Shown here piece by piece: positions 42,466 to 51,724 of a DNA stretch of 64,000 nt. Within the stretch, counting starts at the first letter, position 1. Each line of letters starts with the position of its first letter. The translations under genes were made by a program, and so were the position numbers. This DNA is from Marinomonas phaeophyticola (GTDB lineage Bacteria; Pseudomonadota; Gammaproteobacteria; Pseudomonadales; Marinomonadaceae), in the NCBI RefSeq assembly GCF_026966905.1, contig NZ_JAPUBN010000020.1, positions 1-64,000 of the forward strand. Reading direction: 5' to 3'. The notes under the pieces were generated by a model. That model saw only the letters and a list, made by a program, of their open reading frames with translations, made no database searches and was not told where the DNA came from.

Positions 42466-43332
42466 GTGCCAGAGTTGTGTTTATCTGAATTAAGTCAAGC
42501 TGACATCGCATCACTACAGTCCAGTTTAGGTGTTGAACCTGTGGAGCAACAAACTGAGCGAGTTATGCCTTTATCGGATTCCGTTGGGTATCATGAAAAA
42601 ATGAAAAAACCTAAAGGTCGTTTTATTGGTGTCGGAGTGGGTCCAGGTGACCCTGAATTGATTACCTTAAAAGCATTAAGGCGTATCCAATCTGCCATGA
42701 CGGTGAGTTATTTAACGAATGCTAAGGGGTCATCTCAAGCAAAAGACATCGCTGTAGAAGCATTTGAGTCCGTTGATCATGACCAAGATCATATTGGAAT
42801 TATGATGCCCATGTCGATGGATCGAAATTCCGCCAATTTAGCCTATGATGCCGGGGCATTTGCGATTCGAAAAGCATTGGATAAAGGTCAAGACGTGGTG
42901 TTTTTATGTGAAGGAGACCCTTTATTCTTTGGTTCTTTTGCGTATTTAATGGAACGGCTTGAAAACTCTTATGAATGTGAAGTAGTGCCTGGAGTCTCGT
43001 CCATTCATGCGGCGGCCTCAGCCCTAAAACACCCGTTAACCATGCAAAAAGAATCTTTTACTGTCGTTAGTGGTCGACATTCTGATGCTCAAATTGAGCA
43101 AGCATTAACACAACATGATTCCGTTGTGATAATGAAGGCAGGGCGTGAGCGGCCTCGTATATTGTCTTTACTGCGAATAACAGATCGTATTGAAGACGCG
43201 CAATATCTTGAGTATATAGGTCGTGAAAATGAATTGATTTGTAAGGATGTGGCTAACTTATCTGATGAAGTAGGCCCTTACTTTTCCTTATTTGTAATTA
43301 CTCGCTCCGCTTTTAAGCGTGATGAACCCTAA
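42466..43332 (+). CDS. cobI: CobI, precorrin-2 C20-methyltransferase with N-terminal extension
   Basis: 288-aa tetrapyrrole methylase. FIGVGVGPGDPELITLKALR, VVFLCEGDPLFFGSFAYLME and VVPGVSSIHAAASAL are the SAM-binding and substrate motifs. The start is GTG 42466 with AAGGA six bases before it, giving about 45 extra residues ahead of the usual family start near Met46 (42601). That extension looks polar and without a known domain. It is 9 bp after cobL. Confidence 0.93.
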   Translation: MPELCLSELSQADIASLQSSLGVEPVEQQTERVMPLSDSVGYHEKMKKPKGRFIGVGVGPGDPELITLKALRRIQSAMTVSYLTNAKGSSQAKDIAVEAFESVDHDQDHIGIMMPMSMDRNSANLAYDAGAFAIRKALDKGQDVVFLCEGDPLFFGSFAYLMERLENSYECEVVPGVSSIHAAASALKHPLTMQKESFTVVSGRHSDAQIEQALTQHDSVVIMKAGRERPRILSLLRITDRIEDAQYLEYIGRENELICKDVANLSDEVGPYFSLFVITRSAFKRDEP

Positions 43333-43378
43333 CGATCAAAATCTAATTAGAGTGAATAATTAGTTTTAACGGGCCCTT

Positions 43379-44146
43379 ATGATTCGCATTATTGCTCTAA
43401 CAGAACAAGGTTTGTTACTCGCAAACAAACTTGTTAATGAAGACCTTGTTGATGGCCGTGTCTGGTTTAAGCCCCAACCCTTTAAAAAGCAAGTACAAGA
43501 GGCTTTTTTAAAGGGTGAAAGACTGATCTTTATTTGTGCAACAGGGATTGTTGTTCGCACGCTAGCGCCCGTCCTGCAGAGTAAATTTCGAGATCCACCT
43601 GTACTAGTAATGGACGAACAAGGTGAGTTTATTATTCCATTACTATCTGGACATGAGGGCGGTGCGAATGACTGGGCCGAGGCTCTCAGCGGTAAACTTC
43701 ATTCGAAGTGTGTGATTACTACGGCTAAGCCTTATACAAAACCTGTATACACTGTTGGTATGGGATGTGAACGTAATTGCCCGTTAGACTATCTAGAAAG
43801 CTTGTTCTTAGATTGCTTGTCTCAAGCTAATTTAACAATTGATCAAATTGACAGTATCCATAGTATTTCAATTAAAGCCAATGAGGTGAACTTAATTCAT
43901 TTGTGTGAAAAACTTCAAAAACCATTTATCACTTGGGATGCTTTATCGTTAAGAAAGGTGGAGCCTTTGCTAGATAGTCGGTCAGACTATGTTTTTAGTG
44001 TAGTGGGTGTCTATGGTGTGGCAGAATCGGCGGCTTTATATGGTGCTCAACAACTAAAGGGTACAACACCTGAGTTGATGTTAAAAAAACAGAAAAACTC
44101 AAAAGCAACCTGTGCTATTGCTCGGAGCTTTTCTGCTACTCGATAA
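43379..44146 (+). CDS. cbiG: CbiG-like cobalt-precorrin-5A hydrolase
   Basis: 255-aa protein with the CbiG N-terminal segment (IFICATGIVVRTLAPVL, IPLLSGHEGGANDWAEAL) and C-terminal CbiG/CobE segment (YTVGMGCERNCPLDYLESL, VVGVYGVAESAAL). CbiG opens the delta-lactone and releases the two-carbon fragment in the cobalt-early route. It is the last gene of the run; cobJ and cobM, which often adjoin it, are not present. Confidence 0.88.
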   Translation: MIRIIALTEQGLLLANKLVNEDLVDGRVWFKPQPFKKQVQEAFLKGERLIFICATGIVVRTLAPVLQSKFRDPPVLVMDEQGEFIIPLLSGHEGGANDWAEALSGKLHSKCVITTAKPYTKPVYTVGMGCERNCPLDYLESLFLDCLSQANLTIDQIDSIHSISIKANEVNLIHLCEKLQKPFITWDALSLRKVEPLLDSRSDYVFSVVGVYGVAESAALYGAQQLKGTTPELMLKKQKNSKATCAIARSFSATR

Positions 44147-44191
44147 GTTCAGTGCGTGAGGGTTGTATCGAGTGTAAAGGTGAGCATGAAT

Positions 44192-45061
44192 CTAGAAACG
44201 TATTTGCTTTCGTTGTAAAAATCCCAACAGGTTTTTATTGGCGATAATGGCACCAATAGCAATTAAGCTTAACGCGATGACAATATTAAAAGACCAAGGG
44301 TTTAACCCTGCCGCGGAAAGAATAAAGGACGATAACACCGGGGTACTGAAGCTTAATGAGGCCAATAACGTCTGGTTACCATACTTTAAACCTATGTCCC
44401 AAAGATAAAAGGCGCCACCAACAGGTCCCAGCCCAAGTAATACAACCCCTAACCATTGTGTCCATGTTAAATCCCATTGACCGGTCTCAAACTGAAGGTG
44501 AGATACAAGAGCCAGAAGGGCGACGCCTAAAGAAAGCCAACCAACATCTTCTACTTCATTATTTGATTTTGTTAGAAACCAAGAATATCCCGACCATATG
44601 CAAGCACAGATAATAGATAATAAATATCCCCAGATGAACTCATCTTCAATATTGATTTGATTGTCTTTTAAAATGATAAAAGCAATACCGAAGAATCCCA
44701 AAAAACCGCCAACCAAAGCACTGAGTCGTGAGGTTTTTGTGGCCACAAACAAGGTTAATAGTAATGGCCAAGAATAAACAATTAGGCTGACTTCAATAGC
44801 CGGTGCGAATTTTAATGCCATAAAATAGCAGAAATGAAAACCAAAGAGGCCAACGATGCCAATTAGCCATTGTTCAGCTGTTAGAGAAGGCAAAGTGAAT
44901 AAAGGTTTATTTTGAATTAAGCGTTTTAAAATCATAATAAAAGCTGAAATCAGAAAACACATAGATAATAACTGAAAAGCAGGTATTGCTAGCGTTAAGG
45001 TACCCAACAAAGCTAGAAGTCCCCAAAGTACCAAAGCCAATACACCTAAAAAAGTAGACAC
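44192..45061 (-). CDS. EamA/DMT-family exporter
   Basis: 289-aa inner-membrane protein with about ten transmembrane helices in two EamA halves. PAIEVSLIVYSWPLLLTLFV and GPVGGAFYLWDIGLKYGNQT resemble the YddG-like aromatic amino acid exporter group, but this is not strong enough for a name. It is downstream of the AraC gene on the same strand and may be controlled by it. Confidence 0.82.
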   Translation of the reverse strand: MSTFLGVLALVLWGLLALLGTLTLAIPAFQLLSMCFLISAFIMILKRLIQNKPLFTLPSLTAEQWLIGIVGLFGFHFCYFMALKFAPAIEVSLIVYSWPLLLTLFVATKTSRLSALVGGFLGFFGIAFIILKDNQINIEDEFIWGYLLSIICACIWSGYSWFLTKSNNEVEDVGWLSLGVALLALVSHLQFETGQWDLTWTQWLGVVLLGLGPVGGAFYLWDIGLKYGNQTLLASLSFSTPVLSSFILSAAGLNPWSFNIVIALSLIAIGAIIANKNLLGFLQRKQIRF

Positions 45062-45221
45062 AATAGAATCCTCAAAAATGAATAGATTGATTGTATCGAT
45101 AGAAAATCAATTAAATAGTCTCAAAAGCCGATGTTGAAGTTGATAAAGCCGATATTTATTGTTGAGGATTTATTTGAATGAATGTACTGACATTTGTATA
45201 GGTATTGAAGGCTGCAATTAT

Positions 45222-45962
45222 TTACCTGAGATTGCGTTTTTTAGAGTAGGTTTGTGGCGGTTGACCAAAATATTGACTAAAACGTCTCCCGAAAGTAGAG
45301 GCATCGCTAAAGCCTGTTAATTCCGCAATGATAGACAAGGGAGTGTCTGTATGAACTAAAAGTGCCTGTGCTTTTTCCATTCGTGCTTTCGTTAAATATT
45401 GCATTGGAGACATTCCTAGATTACGTTGAAAGACCGCTTTAAATTGGCTTAAACTTAAGCAAGCAAGATTTGCAAACTCGTTAAGAGTCCATTTATGGGA
45501 GAGATTTTGCTGTATTGCATGTAATACTTTTTCAATTCGGATGTCTTTATGATGGTCTAAGTTCTGCCTTTCTAGTAATAATTTAAACAAATCTAAGCTG
45601 TGTTGCTCTACTTCATGATTGACACGATGCTGTAATTGGCTGTCTAAAAAATAGAGGTAGGACTTTAATGGAGATGAAATAGAGAATACGTAGACAGTAT
45701 TGTTTATAAAATGAAAAGGTAAATTTTCTAAGTCTGCAACAATAAAACGAGACGCTTCATCTGATTTAAAAGAATGATTTTGATCACGCTTAATGACACA
45801 ACACTCTCCTAAACGAACCAAGCACACTTCCCCCTCTACGGCAATTTCAATAAACCCCTGTAGCGGTAATACTAATTGATGATACGCATGCTTGTGCTGA
45901 CGCGGCGTTTTGGAGTAAGAGCGTATTGATAGTAAGTCTCTCATTTTTTGTTTAAATAACAC
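45222..45962 (-). CDS. AraC-family regulator
   Basis: About 246-aa regulator. A cupin-like sensor domain at the N-terminus (HAYHQLVLPLQGFIEIAVEG) is followed by two C-terminal helix-turn-helices, with LNEFANLACLSLSQFKAVFQ in the first and IAELTGFSDASTFGRRFSQY in the second. The start could be GTG 45962 or ATG 45944. It faces the EamA exporter gene 160 bp downstream on the same strand, a likely target by layout. Confidence 0.87.
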   Translation of the reverse strand: MLFKQKMRDLLSIRSYSKTPRQHKHAYHQLVLPLQGFIEIAVEGEVCLVRLGECCVIKRDQNHSFKSDEASRFIVADLENLPFHFINNTVYVFSISSPLKSYLYFLDSQLQHRVNHEVEQHSLDLFKLLLERQNLDHHKDIRIEKVLHAIQQNLSHKWTLNEFANLACLSLSQFKAVFQRNLGMSPMQYLTKARMEKAQALLVHTDTPLSIIAELTGFSDASTFGRRFSQYFGQPPQTYSKKRNLR

Positions 45963-46069
45963 CCTATTTGCTAATTAATATTCTTTTAATTATTTTTATT
46001 TCGTTGTAAATTTAATCTATTGAGAGATGAATCTCAATTGTTCGTTTTAGGGATAAGCAAGGAAGAATC

Positions 46070-46675
46070 ATGGTTAAAAAATCATTAATCACAAAGATTG
46101 TGTTTGTGAATGTATTGATGGCAAATTCATTAGTAGCGTGTAGTGTTTTAGACACTCCATTATCATTTCAGGAGAGTGAGTTAGAAAGTATTCAGCTCTC
46201 TGATGGCTTTAGGCTAGAGTTACAAACGATACCTTGGGCGGCAAGAGAATTTCGCCAGTATCAAGATCAAGACGGTAATAAGGCCTTTGCGACCTATCGA
46301 CAAGGTGGAAAATTACTTGCGACGGGTTTCTCTGATGAAAAACTGACTAAAGAGTTGGCTTTTTCTGAAGCGCTAAGGTTATGCCACGCTTATGCTAAAG
46401 TAGAAATCGGATGTAACATTGAGCATTTTGAAGCCAGTCTAGAAGAGCCTATAGATTTATCACTTTACCCTCCAGAAGTGATTGGTTTTCCTGATGTAAC
46501 GCATTTTGATTATTATCAAAAACAAAGAGGGCATAAGGCAATAGCAGGTAATGCCAGTGGTATCCTAGGGGGGATTGCATCAACGGAACTGATGGCACAG
46601 AAAAAAGCCATTAATCAATGTCGAAGGAATACACACTTTTCAGCGCCTGACTGCTATATCATTGCCTCAGAATAG
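46070..46675 (+). CDS. Predicted lipoprotein of unknown function
   Basis: 201-aa protein with a lipoprotein signal (basic KK, hydrophobic stretch, lipobox LVAC at about residues 21-24). The mature part has two Cys pairs in similar settings, ALRLCHAYAKVEIGCNIEHF and AINQCRRNTHFSAPDCYIIA, each Cys-x9/10-Cys, suggesting a duplicated disulfide-bearing unit. I do not recognise the family. It is monocistronic, between divergent araC and the ABC genes. Confidence 0.65.
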   Translation: MVKKSLITKIVFVNVLMANSLVACSVLDTPLSFQESELESIQLSDGFRLELQTIPWAAREFRQYQDQDGNKAFATYRQGGKLLATGFSDEKLTKELAFSEALRLCHAYAKVEIGCNIEHFEASLEEPIDLSLYPPEVIGFPDVTHFDYYQKQRGHKAIAGNASGILGGIASTELMAQKKAINQCRRNTHFSAPDCYIIASE

Positions 46676-46887
46676 TATTTAGTTAGTCATTACTTACTAT
46701 TAATGAGTCTTCTCTATTCTAGGATGAAGGCAAGCTTCTCCTAGATTTTTTATGCCTAAAAAGTATGACGGCCTTTCTTCATTCACTCATAAACACATAA
46801 TGAAAATTATTATTAGATGCATTTTTCACTGTTGCTAAGCGTGTATACTTTATTTTTCTTCTTTTTTTAGCTAATAGGTTCATTGTT

Positions 46888-48711
46888 TTGAACGAATTAC
46901 GTTTGTTTTTTTCCTATGCTTTACAGCATAAATACTCTTATTTATTGGGGGTTATATGTTTGTTTATTACCAATTTATTGGCCGTTACCATTCCAGTGTA
47001 TTTAGGTGAAAGTGTCGATTTGCTTGATGGTAATGAAACCAGTGATTACGAAAGCTTGATCGAAAAAATCTACTGGGTTATTGGCTTTGCTTTCTGTGTA
47101 ATGCTGAGTCGAACGGCGTCAAGGATGCTCTTTTTTAATCCGGGTCGGTTAGTAGAAAAAGACTTTAAAAATGATGCATTTAAAACATTAACTCAATCTC
47201 AACAACACTTCTATGGTAAACATCCCGTTGGAGGCCTAATCTCCATCGTTAATAATGATATTAATGGTATTAGAGCCATGGCCGGTGTTGGGATGATGAA
47301 TGTGTTTAACATCTTCTTTACTCTTTCAATGACCCCAATAAAAATGTGGCAGATTTCCCCGAGTCTGATGCTGTATTGTCTTGCGCCTGTGTTGGTGTCT
47401 TTTTTAATTGTGAATTACGCCATCGCAACCATGAGGAAGTTGCTTTCCCAAAGAATGCGATATTTACAAAACTTATCGACTCAAACCGTTACCTTTTTAA
47501 ATGGCGTAGAAGTCATTAAAGGCAATGCTATACAGCCGTGGGCCTTAGCTAAGTTTAATCGAAGTAATGATGATATCTTGGAGGTGTCCTTAAAGCAGCT
47601 ACGCATTCGTACTTTCATTATGCCTATTCTTGAGTTCACTGAGTCCGTATTAAAGATCATTATCTTAGGCGTTGGTGGTTGGTATTTGGTTCAATCTGAA
47701 CTCTCTCTAGGGGATATTACCGCCTTCCTTGCTTATGCCAGCTTGTTAGCCATGCCATTTATGTCGTTAGGCCGATTAATTTCTACTGTTCAGATGGGGA
47801 TGGTGAGTTTAAAAAGTATGGGGAGAATTTTGAATCAAACGATTATAGATGAAAACACATTGTCGCCATCTGAAAAGGCATCGTTTGACCAACACATGTT
47901 ATTTTCAAAAGGATTGTCCGTTAGAAACTTAAACTTTGCTTATCCTAAATCTATGGATGGAAACTCTGACAAAATATCAGAGAATAATGCGGATAAAAAT
48001 AATGGTTTTGCGTTGAAAAATCTCTCTTTTGATATTAAACCGGGTGAAAAGGTCGCTATTTTGGGACGAGTAGGCAGTGGCAAAACGACCTTAGTTAATT
48101 GTTTGAACCGTTTTTATGAAACGCCTGAAAATAGTATTTTTATTGACGGGTATGATGTTACCCAACTGTCTCGAAAAGAACTACGTTCGGTTATTAGAAC
48201 CATTACACAAGAGCCCTTTCTTTTTTCCGATACGTTAGAAAATAATATACGATTTGGATCGGAAGCGGCGAAAACTCGTTTAACTATGGACATGGCATTA
48301 GCACAAAGTGCCATGAAAAAAGATGTAAAAACCTTTCCTGATGGGGTCCAAACTTTAGTAGGTGAAAAAGGGATCTTATTATCTGGAGGTCAAAAACAGC
48401 GTATTAGTCTCGCAAGAGGCCTGTTTACACCGGCTAATCTTTTGGTATTAGATAATGTACTTTCTGCCGTAGATAACGACACAGAGCGTTTTTTATTAGA
48501 TCAAATATTTAACCATGCACAGGCAAAAAGTTGTTTGATAGTGTCTCACCGTCAGGCTGTCTTAGAGCGAGTAGATAACATACTGTTATTAGAAAAGGGT
48601 GAAATTATTGCTACTGGGAGCCATGAAGAATTACTAAAAACATCGAATTTATACCGTGAAACTTGGCAGTTTCTCCAAACGGGCGCCCTTGAGGAGGAGA
48701 AAAATGTCTAA
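46888..48711 (+). CDS. ABC exporter half-transporter, degenerate ATPase site
   Basis: 607-aa type IV (MsbA/Mdl-like) half-transporter: six transmembrane helices in residues 1-300, then an ATPase domain. Walker A is GRVGSGKTT, the signature is LLSGGQKQR and the switch His is in LIVSHRQ. Walker B reads LLVLDNVLSAVD, with Asn where the catalytic Glu should be. The start is TTG 46888; no nearby in-frame ATG gives a full first helix. It overlaps the next gene by 8 bp, so the two almost surely form a heterodimer. Substrate unknown. Confidence 0.9.
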   Translation: MNELRLFFSYALQHKYSYLLGVICLFITNLLAVTIPVYLGESVDLLDGNETSDYESLIEKIYWVIGFAFCVMLSRTASRMLFFNPGRLVEKDFKNDAFKTLTQSQQHFYGKHPVGGLISIVNNDINGIRAMAGVGMMNVFNIFFTLSMTPIKMWQISPSLMLYCLAPVLVSFLIVNYAIATMRKLLSQRMRYLQNLSTQTVTFLNGVEVIKGNAIQPWALAKFNRSNDDILEVSLKQLRIRTFIMPILEFTESVLKIIILGVGGWYLVQSELSLGDITAFLAYASLLAMPFMSLGRLISTVQMGMVSLKSMGRILNQTIIDENTLSPSEKASFDQHMLFSKGLSVRNLNFAYPKSMDGNSDKISENNADKNNGFALKNLSFDIKPGEKVAILGRVGSGKTTLVNCLNRFYETPENSIFIDGYDVTQLSRKELRSVIRTITQEPFLFSDTLENNIRFGSEAAKTRLTMDMALAQSAMKKDVKTFPDGVQTLVGEKGILLSGGQKQRISLARGLFTPANLLVLDNVLSAVDNDTERFLLDQIFNHAQAKSCLIVSHRQAVLERVDNILLLEKGEIIATGSHEELLKTSNLYRETWQFLQTGALEEEKNV

Positions 48712-50488
48712 GTCTAAAAAAATCTCAACACTGTCATTAAAAGAATATTGGAATCAATTTTCACCCTTTATTTTACCTTATAAAAACCTTTATCTTTTGG
48801 GCTTTTTGCCCATCCCCATCTCAGTATTTTGCAGCGTGGCCTTTCCTTGGTTAATCATTCAAATTGTTGACGAACAGTTAGTAGGGCAAAAATGGGAAGG
48901 CATGGGATTTTGGCTGCTTTTAATTTCTTGTGTTTTAGTTGTGAATTATATTGCCAGCTCAAGCTATCTATACTTTGTTCAAAAAGCCGCGTTATTTAGT
49001 ATGCGAGACATGCGATTAAATATGTTCGATCGCGTTCTTAATTTTCCTAGAAGCTATTTTGATAAGACCCCAATGGGTTCTGTTCTGACTCGTTTGACCA
49101 GCGACCTTGAGGCAATAAATGAATCCCTCGCATCGGGTGTACTCGCTATGGTGAGGGATGTTCTTATTACTGTGGCACTGTTGATTTTTCTCTCGACAAT
49201 CAGCTGGCAGTTAACATTAGTTACCTTGATCATCGCACCGCCAATTTATTGGATAACGACTGTATTAAGACGCTTATTACATGAATCACAACTGTCGTCT
49301 CGACGGGTGCTTTCGCAAAGTACGGGCTATCTACAAGAAAGCTTACAAGGCATAAAAACAGTACAGCTGTATAATGCAGAAGCAGAAACTCAGAAACGTT
49401 TTAACCTCTTTACTTTGGCCTTCTATCGCTTCCAATCTCGCTCAAATCTAATCGATGCTGGGTTATTTGCCATCATAGAAGGTATTACTACGATTAGTAT
49501 GGGGTTAATTATTTGGTATGGTGCCCATGAAATTTTAGCGGCGGCCTTATCTGTGGGGGTATTAATTGGTTTTATACAAACCCTGGATAAAATTTTTGTG
49601 CCAATAAGAGATTTTACCTCTCAAATTGCTTCTATTCAAAGAGCATTAGCCGCTTTGCAAAACATTCAATCTTTATACGATCAGCCATTAGAGACAGATA
49701 ATAAAGAAGAGTCCTTATCTCAAGCTGATATGAGAGAAATGGAGTCACAGCTTGAGAGCTTTAATTCTTTAGCATTTGAAAATGTTCATTTTCGCTACTC
49801 AGAGTCAGGCTCTTATGTTTTAAAAGGCGTCACTTTCTCCTTAAATAAAGGCGATAAAATTGCCCTAGTGGGTAGTACTGGATCTGGCAAATCAACGATT
49901 CTGCGCCTGCTCACAAAAACCTATAGAGAATACGAAGGCAGCATTAGATTGAATGGTGTTGAGTTAAGAGACATACCTAAAAAGTTGGTCAATAATTTCT
50001 TTTCTCTTATGCAGCAAGAAGTGTATCTATTTAGTGAAAGCATTGCTTTTAATATAGGTTTACAGCGAGAAGGAATCACTGACGCAGGAATTAAAGAGGC
50101 GGCAAAATATGTTTATGCAGATGAGTTTATTGAAAAACTACCAAATGGTTATCAATTTATTTTATCGGCCAACGGTAGTAACTTGTCTGCAGGTCAATCC
50201 CAGTTAGTCGCATTTGCGCGAGCCATGGCCAGTGGCAGTGACCTTGTCTTATTAGATGAAGCTACCAGTTCCGTGGATTCCGTGACAGAGAATATGATTC
50301 AACGTGCAATAGACCATGTTTTTGCTGAAAAAACCGTTATTGCTATTGCCCATAGACTCAGCACCATTCAACATTCGGATCAAATTATCGTACTCGATCA
50401 AGGTGAAATTATTGAAAAGGGGACGCATGAATCTTTGATTAAAGAAGGAGGTTTCTATGCGAATTTGGTGGAAAGTGCCGATGAATAA
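48704..50488 (+). CDS. ABC exporter half-transporter, canonical ATPase site
   Basis: 594-aa partner half-transporter. ATG 48704 lies behind GAGGAGG inside the end of the previous gene. Six transmembrane helices precede the ATPase domain with Walker A GSTGSGKST, Walker B LVLLDEATSSVD (catalytic Glu present) and switch His in AIAHRLST. The signature motif is NLSAGQSQ instead of LSGGQ. The pair is similar in layout to MdlA/MdlB and to heterodimeric multidrug exporters. Confidence 0.92.
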   Translation: MSKSKKISTLSLKEYWNQFSPFILPYKNLYLLGFLPIPISVFCSVAFPWLIIQIVDEQLVGQKWEGMGFWLLLISCVLVVNYIASSSYLYFVQKAALFSMRDMRLNMFDRVLNFPRSYFDKTPMGSVLTRLTSDLEAINESLASGVLAMVRDVLITVALLIFLSTISWQLTLVTLIIAPPIYWITTVLRRLLHESQLSSRRVLSQSTGYLQESLQGIKTVQLYNAEAETQKRFNLFTLAFYRFQSRSNLIDAGLFAIIEGITTISMGLIIWYGAHEILAAALSVGVLIGFIQTLDKIFVPIRDFTSQIASIQRALAALQNIQSLYDQPLETDNKEESLSQADMREMESQLESFNSLAFENVHFRYSESGSYVLKGVTFSLNKGDKIALVGSTGSGKSTILRLLTKTYREYEGSIRLNGVELRDIPKKLVNNFFSLMQQEVYLFSESIAFNIGLQREGITDAGIKEAAKYVYADEFIEKLPNGYQFILSANGSNLSAGQSQLVAFARAMASGSDLVLLDEATSSVDSVTENMIQRAIDHVFAEKTVIAIAHRLSTIQHSDQIIVLDQGEIIEKGTHESLIKEGGFYANLVESADE

Positions 50489-50635
50489 GATTGCCCGATA
50501 AGGGCGCTAAAATGATCGTTGCCTGCTGCTGTTAGATAGGGTGGTATCAATAACATATCGGTAGGGCGGTGCTATTAATGGAATAGAACCTTTGAGGTCT
50601 GTTGATTATTGGCAAGTTGTTTTTTACTGGGCCTG

Positions 50636-50664
50636 TTTTAAAACGCTAGACTTTCAAATATAAT
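50636..50664 (+). promoter_or_regulatory. Promoter of the guanidine riboswitch-gdx transcript
   Basis: Perfect -10 TATAAT at 50659-50664 with a weak T-rich -35 about 17 bp upstream. Transcription would begin near 50671, a few bases before the first riboswitch hairpin. Confidence 0.6.
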
Positions 50665-50677
50665 GAAGGTTACTGAA

Positions 50678-50726
50678 GTGAGGACGACCTCACCGCTCTA
50701 CTCTTTTTTTATAGGGACGACCCTAT
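50678..50726 (+). promoter_or_regulatory. Guanidine-II riboswitch (mini-ykkC)
   Basis: Two hairpins, each a perfect 6-bp stem closed by an ACGA tetraloop: GTGAGG-ACGA-CCTCAC (50678-50693) and ATAGGG-ACGA-CCCTAT (50711-50726), with a 17-nt linker. Paired stems with ACGR loops define the guanidine-II class, in which the loops kiss when guanidinium binds. The ribosome binding site GAGGG starts eight bases after the second hairpin, so control is probably at translation initiation. The downstream gene is a Gdx/SugE-type exporter, the class's best-known target. Confidence 0.95.
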
Positions 50727-50745
50727 ACTGACAGAGGGTAGAGTC

Positions 50746-51060
50746 ATGTCTTGGTTTATTCTATTTATAGCAGGAATCCTTGAAGCTGGCTGGCTAGTTG
50801 GTATACAGAAATCCGAATCCTTTACTAAATTCCCCTATGTACTTATTGCGATTATCTCAATGGCATTTAGCCTGCTGTTGTTTTCAATGGCATTAAAAAC
50901 CATCCCTATTAGTCATGCTTATCTTGTATGGTTGGCTGTAGGAGCAACAAGTATTTCTGTTATTAATCATTACTTCTTTGATCAACCCTTATCTCTTCAA
51001 CAAATAGGCTGCTTTCTTTTAATATTTGTTGGTGTGGTGGGTTTGAAACTGTCTAAATAA
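50746..51060 (+). CDS. gdx: Gdx/SugE-type small multidrug resistance guanidinium exporter
   Basis: 104-aa SMR protein with four transmembrane helices, working as an antiparallel dimer that exchanges guanidinium for protons. MSWFILFIAGILEAGWLVG carries the essential Glu13, as in E. coli Gdx (MSWIILVIAGLLEVVWAVG); the C-terminus GVVGLKLSK also matches. The guanidine-II riboswitch just upstream supports guanidinium as substrate. Confidence 0.93.
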   Translation: MSWFILFIAGILEAGWLVGIQKSESFTKFPYVLIAIISMAFSLLLFSMALKTIPISHAYLVWLAVGATSISVINHYFFDQPLSLQQIGCFLLIFVGVVGLKLSK

Positions 51061-51089
51061 TGTTCTCTATTTCAAAAGGAAAATAGGTT

Positions 51090-51494
51090 ATGTCTGGTGA
51101 AAAAAACTTACAAAAGCTGATCTCTTCTATGACTCCCGTGTTGTTAGATAAAGAATTTATTTACGGCACATTATCTGAGCCTTCATTGGAGTTGCTAACA
51201 AAATTAACGCCTATGGGAACCTTTCACGAAGAAGAGGGATTGACCGTTATTCTTGAAAAATCGATCGCTGATGAGTTCAATATCACTTATCAAGGCGTGT
51301 TTAAATGCATTACTTTAAATGTTCACTCTAGTCTTGATGCGGTTGGGTTAACGGCGGCCGTTGCTACAAAACTCACTGAGCTAAACATCAGTGCCAACGT
51401 TGTAGCCGCCTATTATCATGACCACATTTTTGTTGCCTTAAAGGATGCGGATAGCGCTTTACAGGGTCTAAAGGCGCTTTCATCTTTAGCTTGA
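51090..51494 (+). CDS. ACT domain-containing protein (COG3602 type)
   Basis: 134-aa cytosolic protein with two tandem ACT-like halves; the C-terminal half has FKCITLNVHSSLDAVGLTAA and SANVVAAYYHDHIFVALKD. Such proteins bind small ligands, often amino acids, but function is not established. It begins 29 bp after gdx and may be read from the same riboswitch-controlled transcript. Confidence 0.75.
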   Translation: MSGEKNLQKLISSMTPVLLDKEFIYGTLSEPSLELLTKLTPMGTFHEEEGLTVILEKSIADEFNITYQGVFKCITLNVHSSLDAVGLTAAVATKLTELNISANVVAAYYHDHIFVALKDADSALQGLKALSSLA

Positions 51495-51724
51495 TTGTTG
51501 TTATAAGACACTAAATGAATATTCGATAGTCTAGCATTTGCTAGAGAAAGGCAGAAAACGCCCCCTTCTATGCATGTTAAGCAAGATGCGTTATTGTTTT
51601 TTTGATCAAACCCAGACAATATAAGTCTATAGATACAAATGTTTCACTTTATACTTATTTGATACTGTAGAATCTCAATATGGTCATTTGTGAAATTTAA
51701 ACAATTAATAAAAGGATGAGGTGT

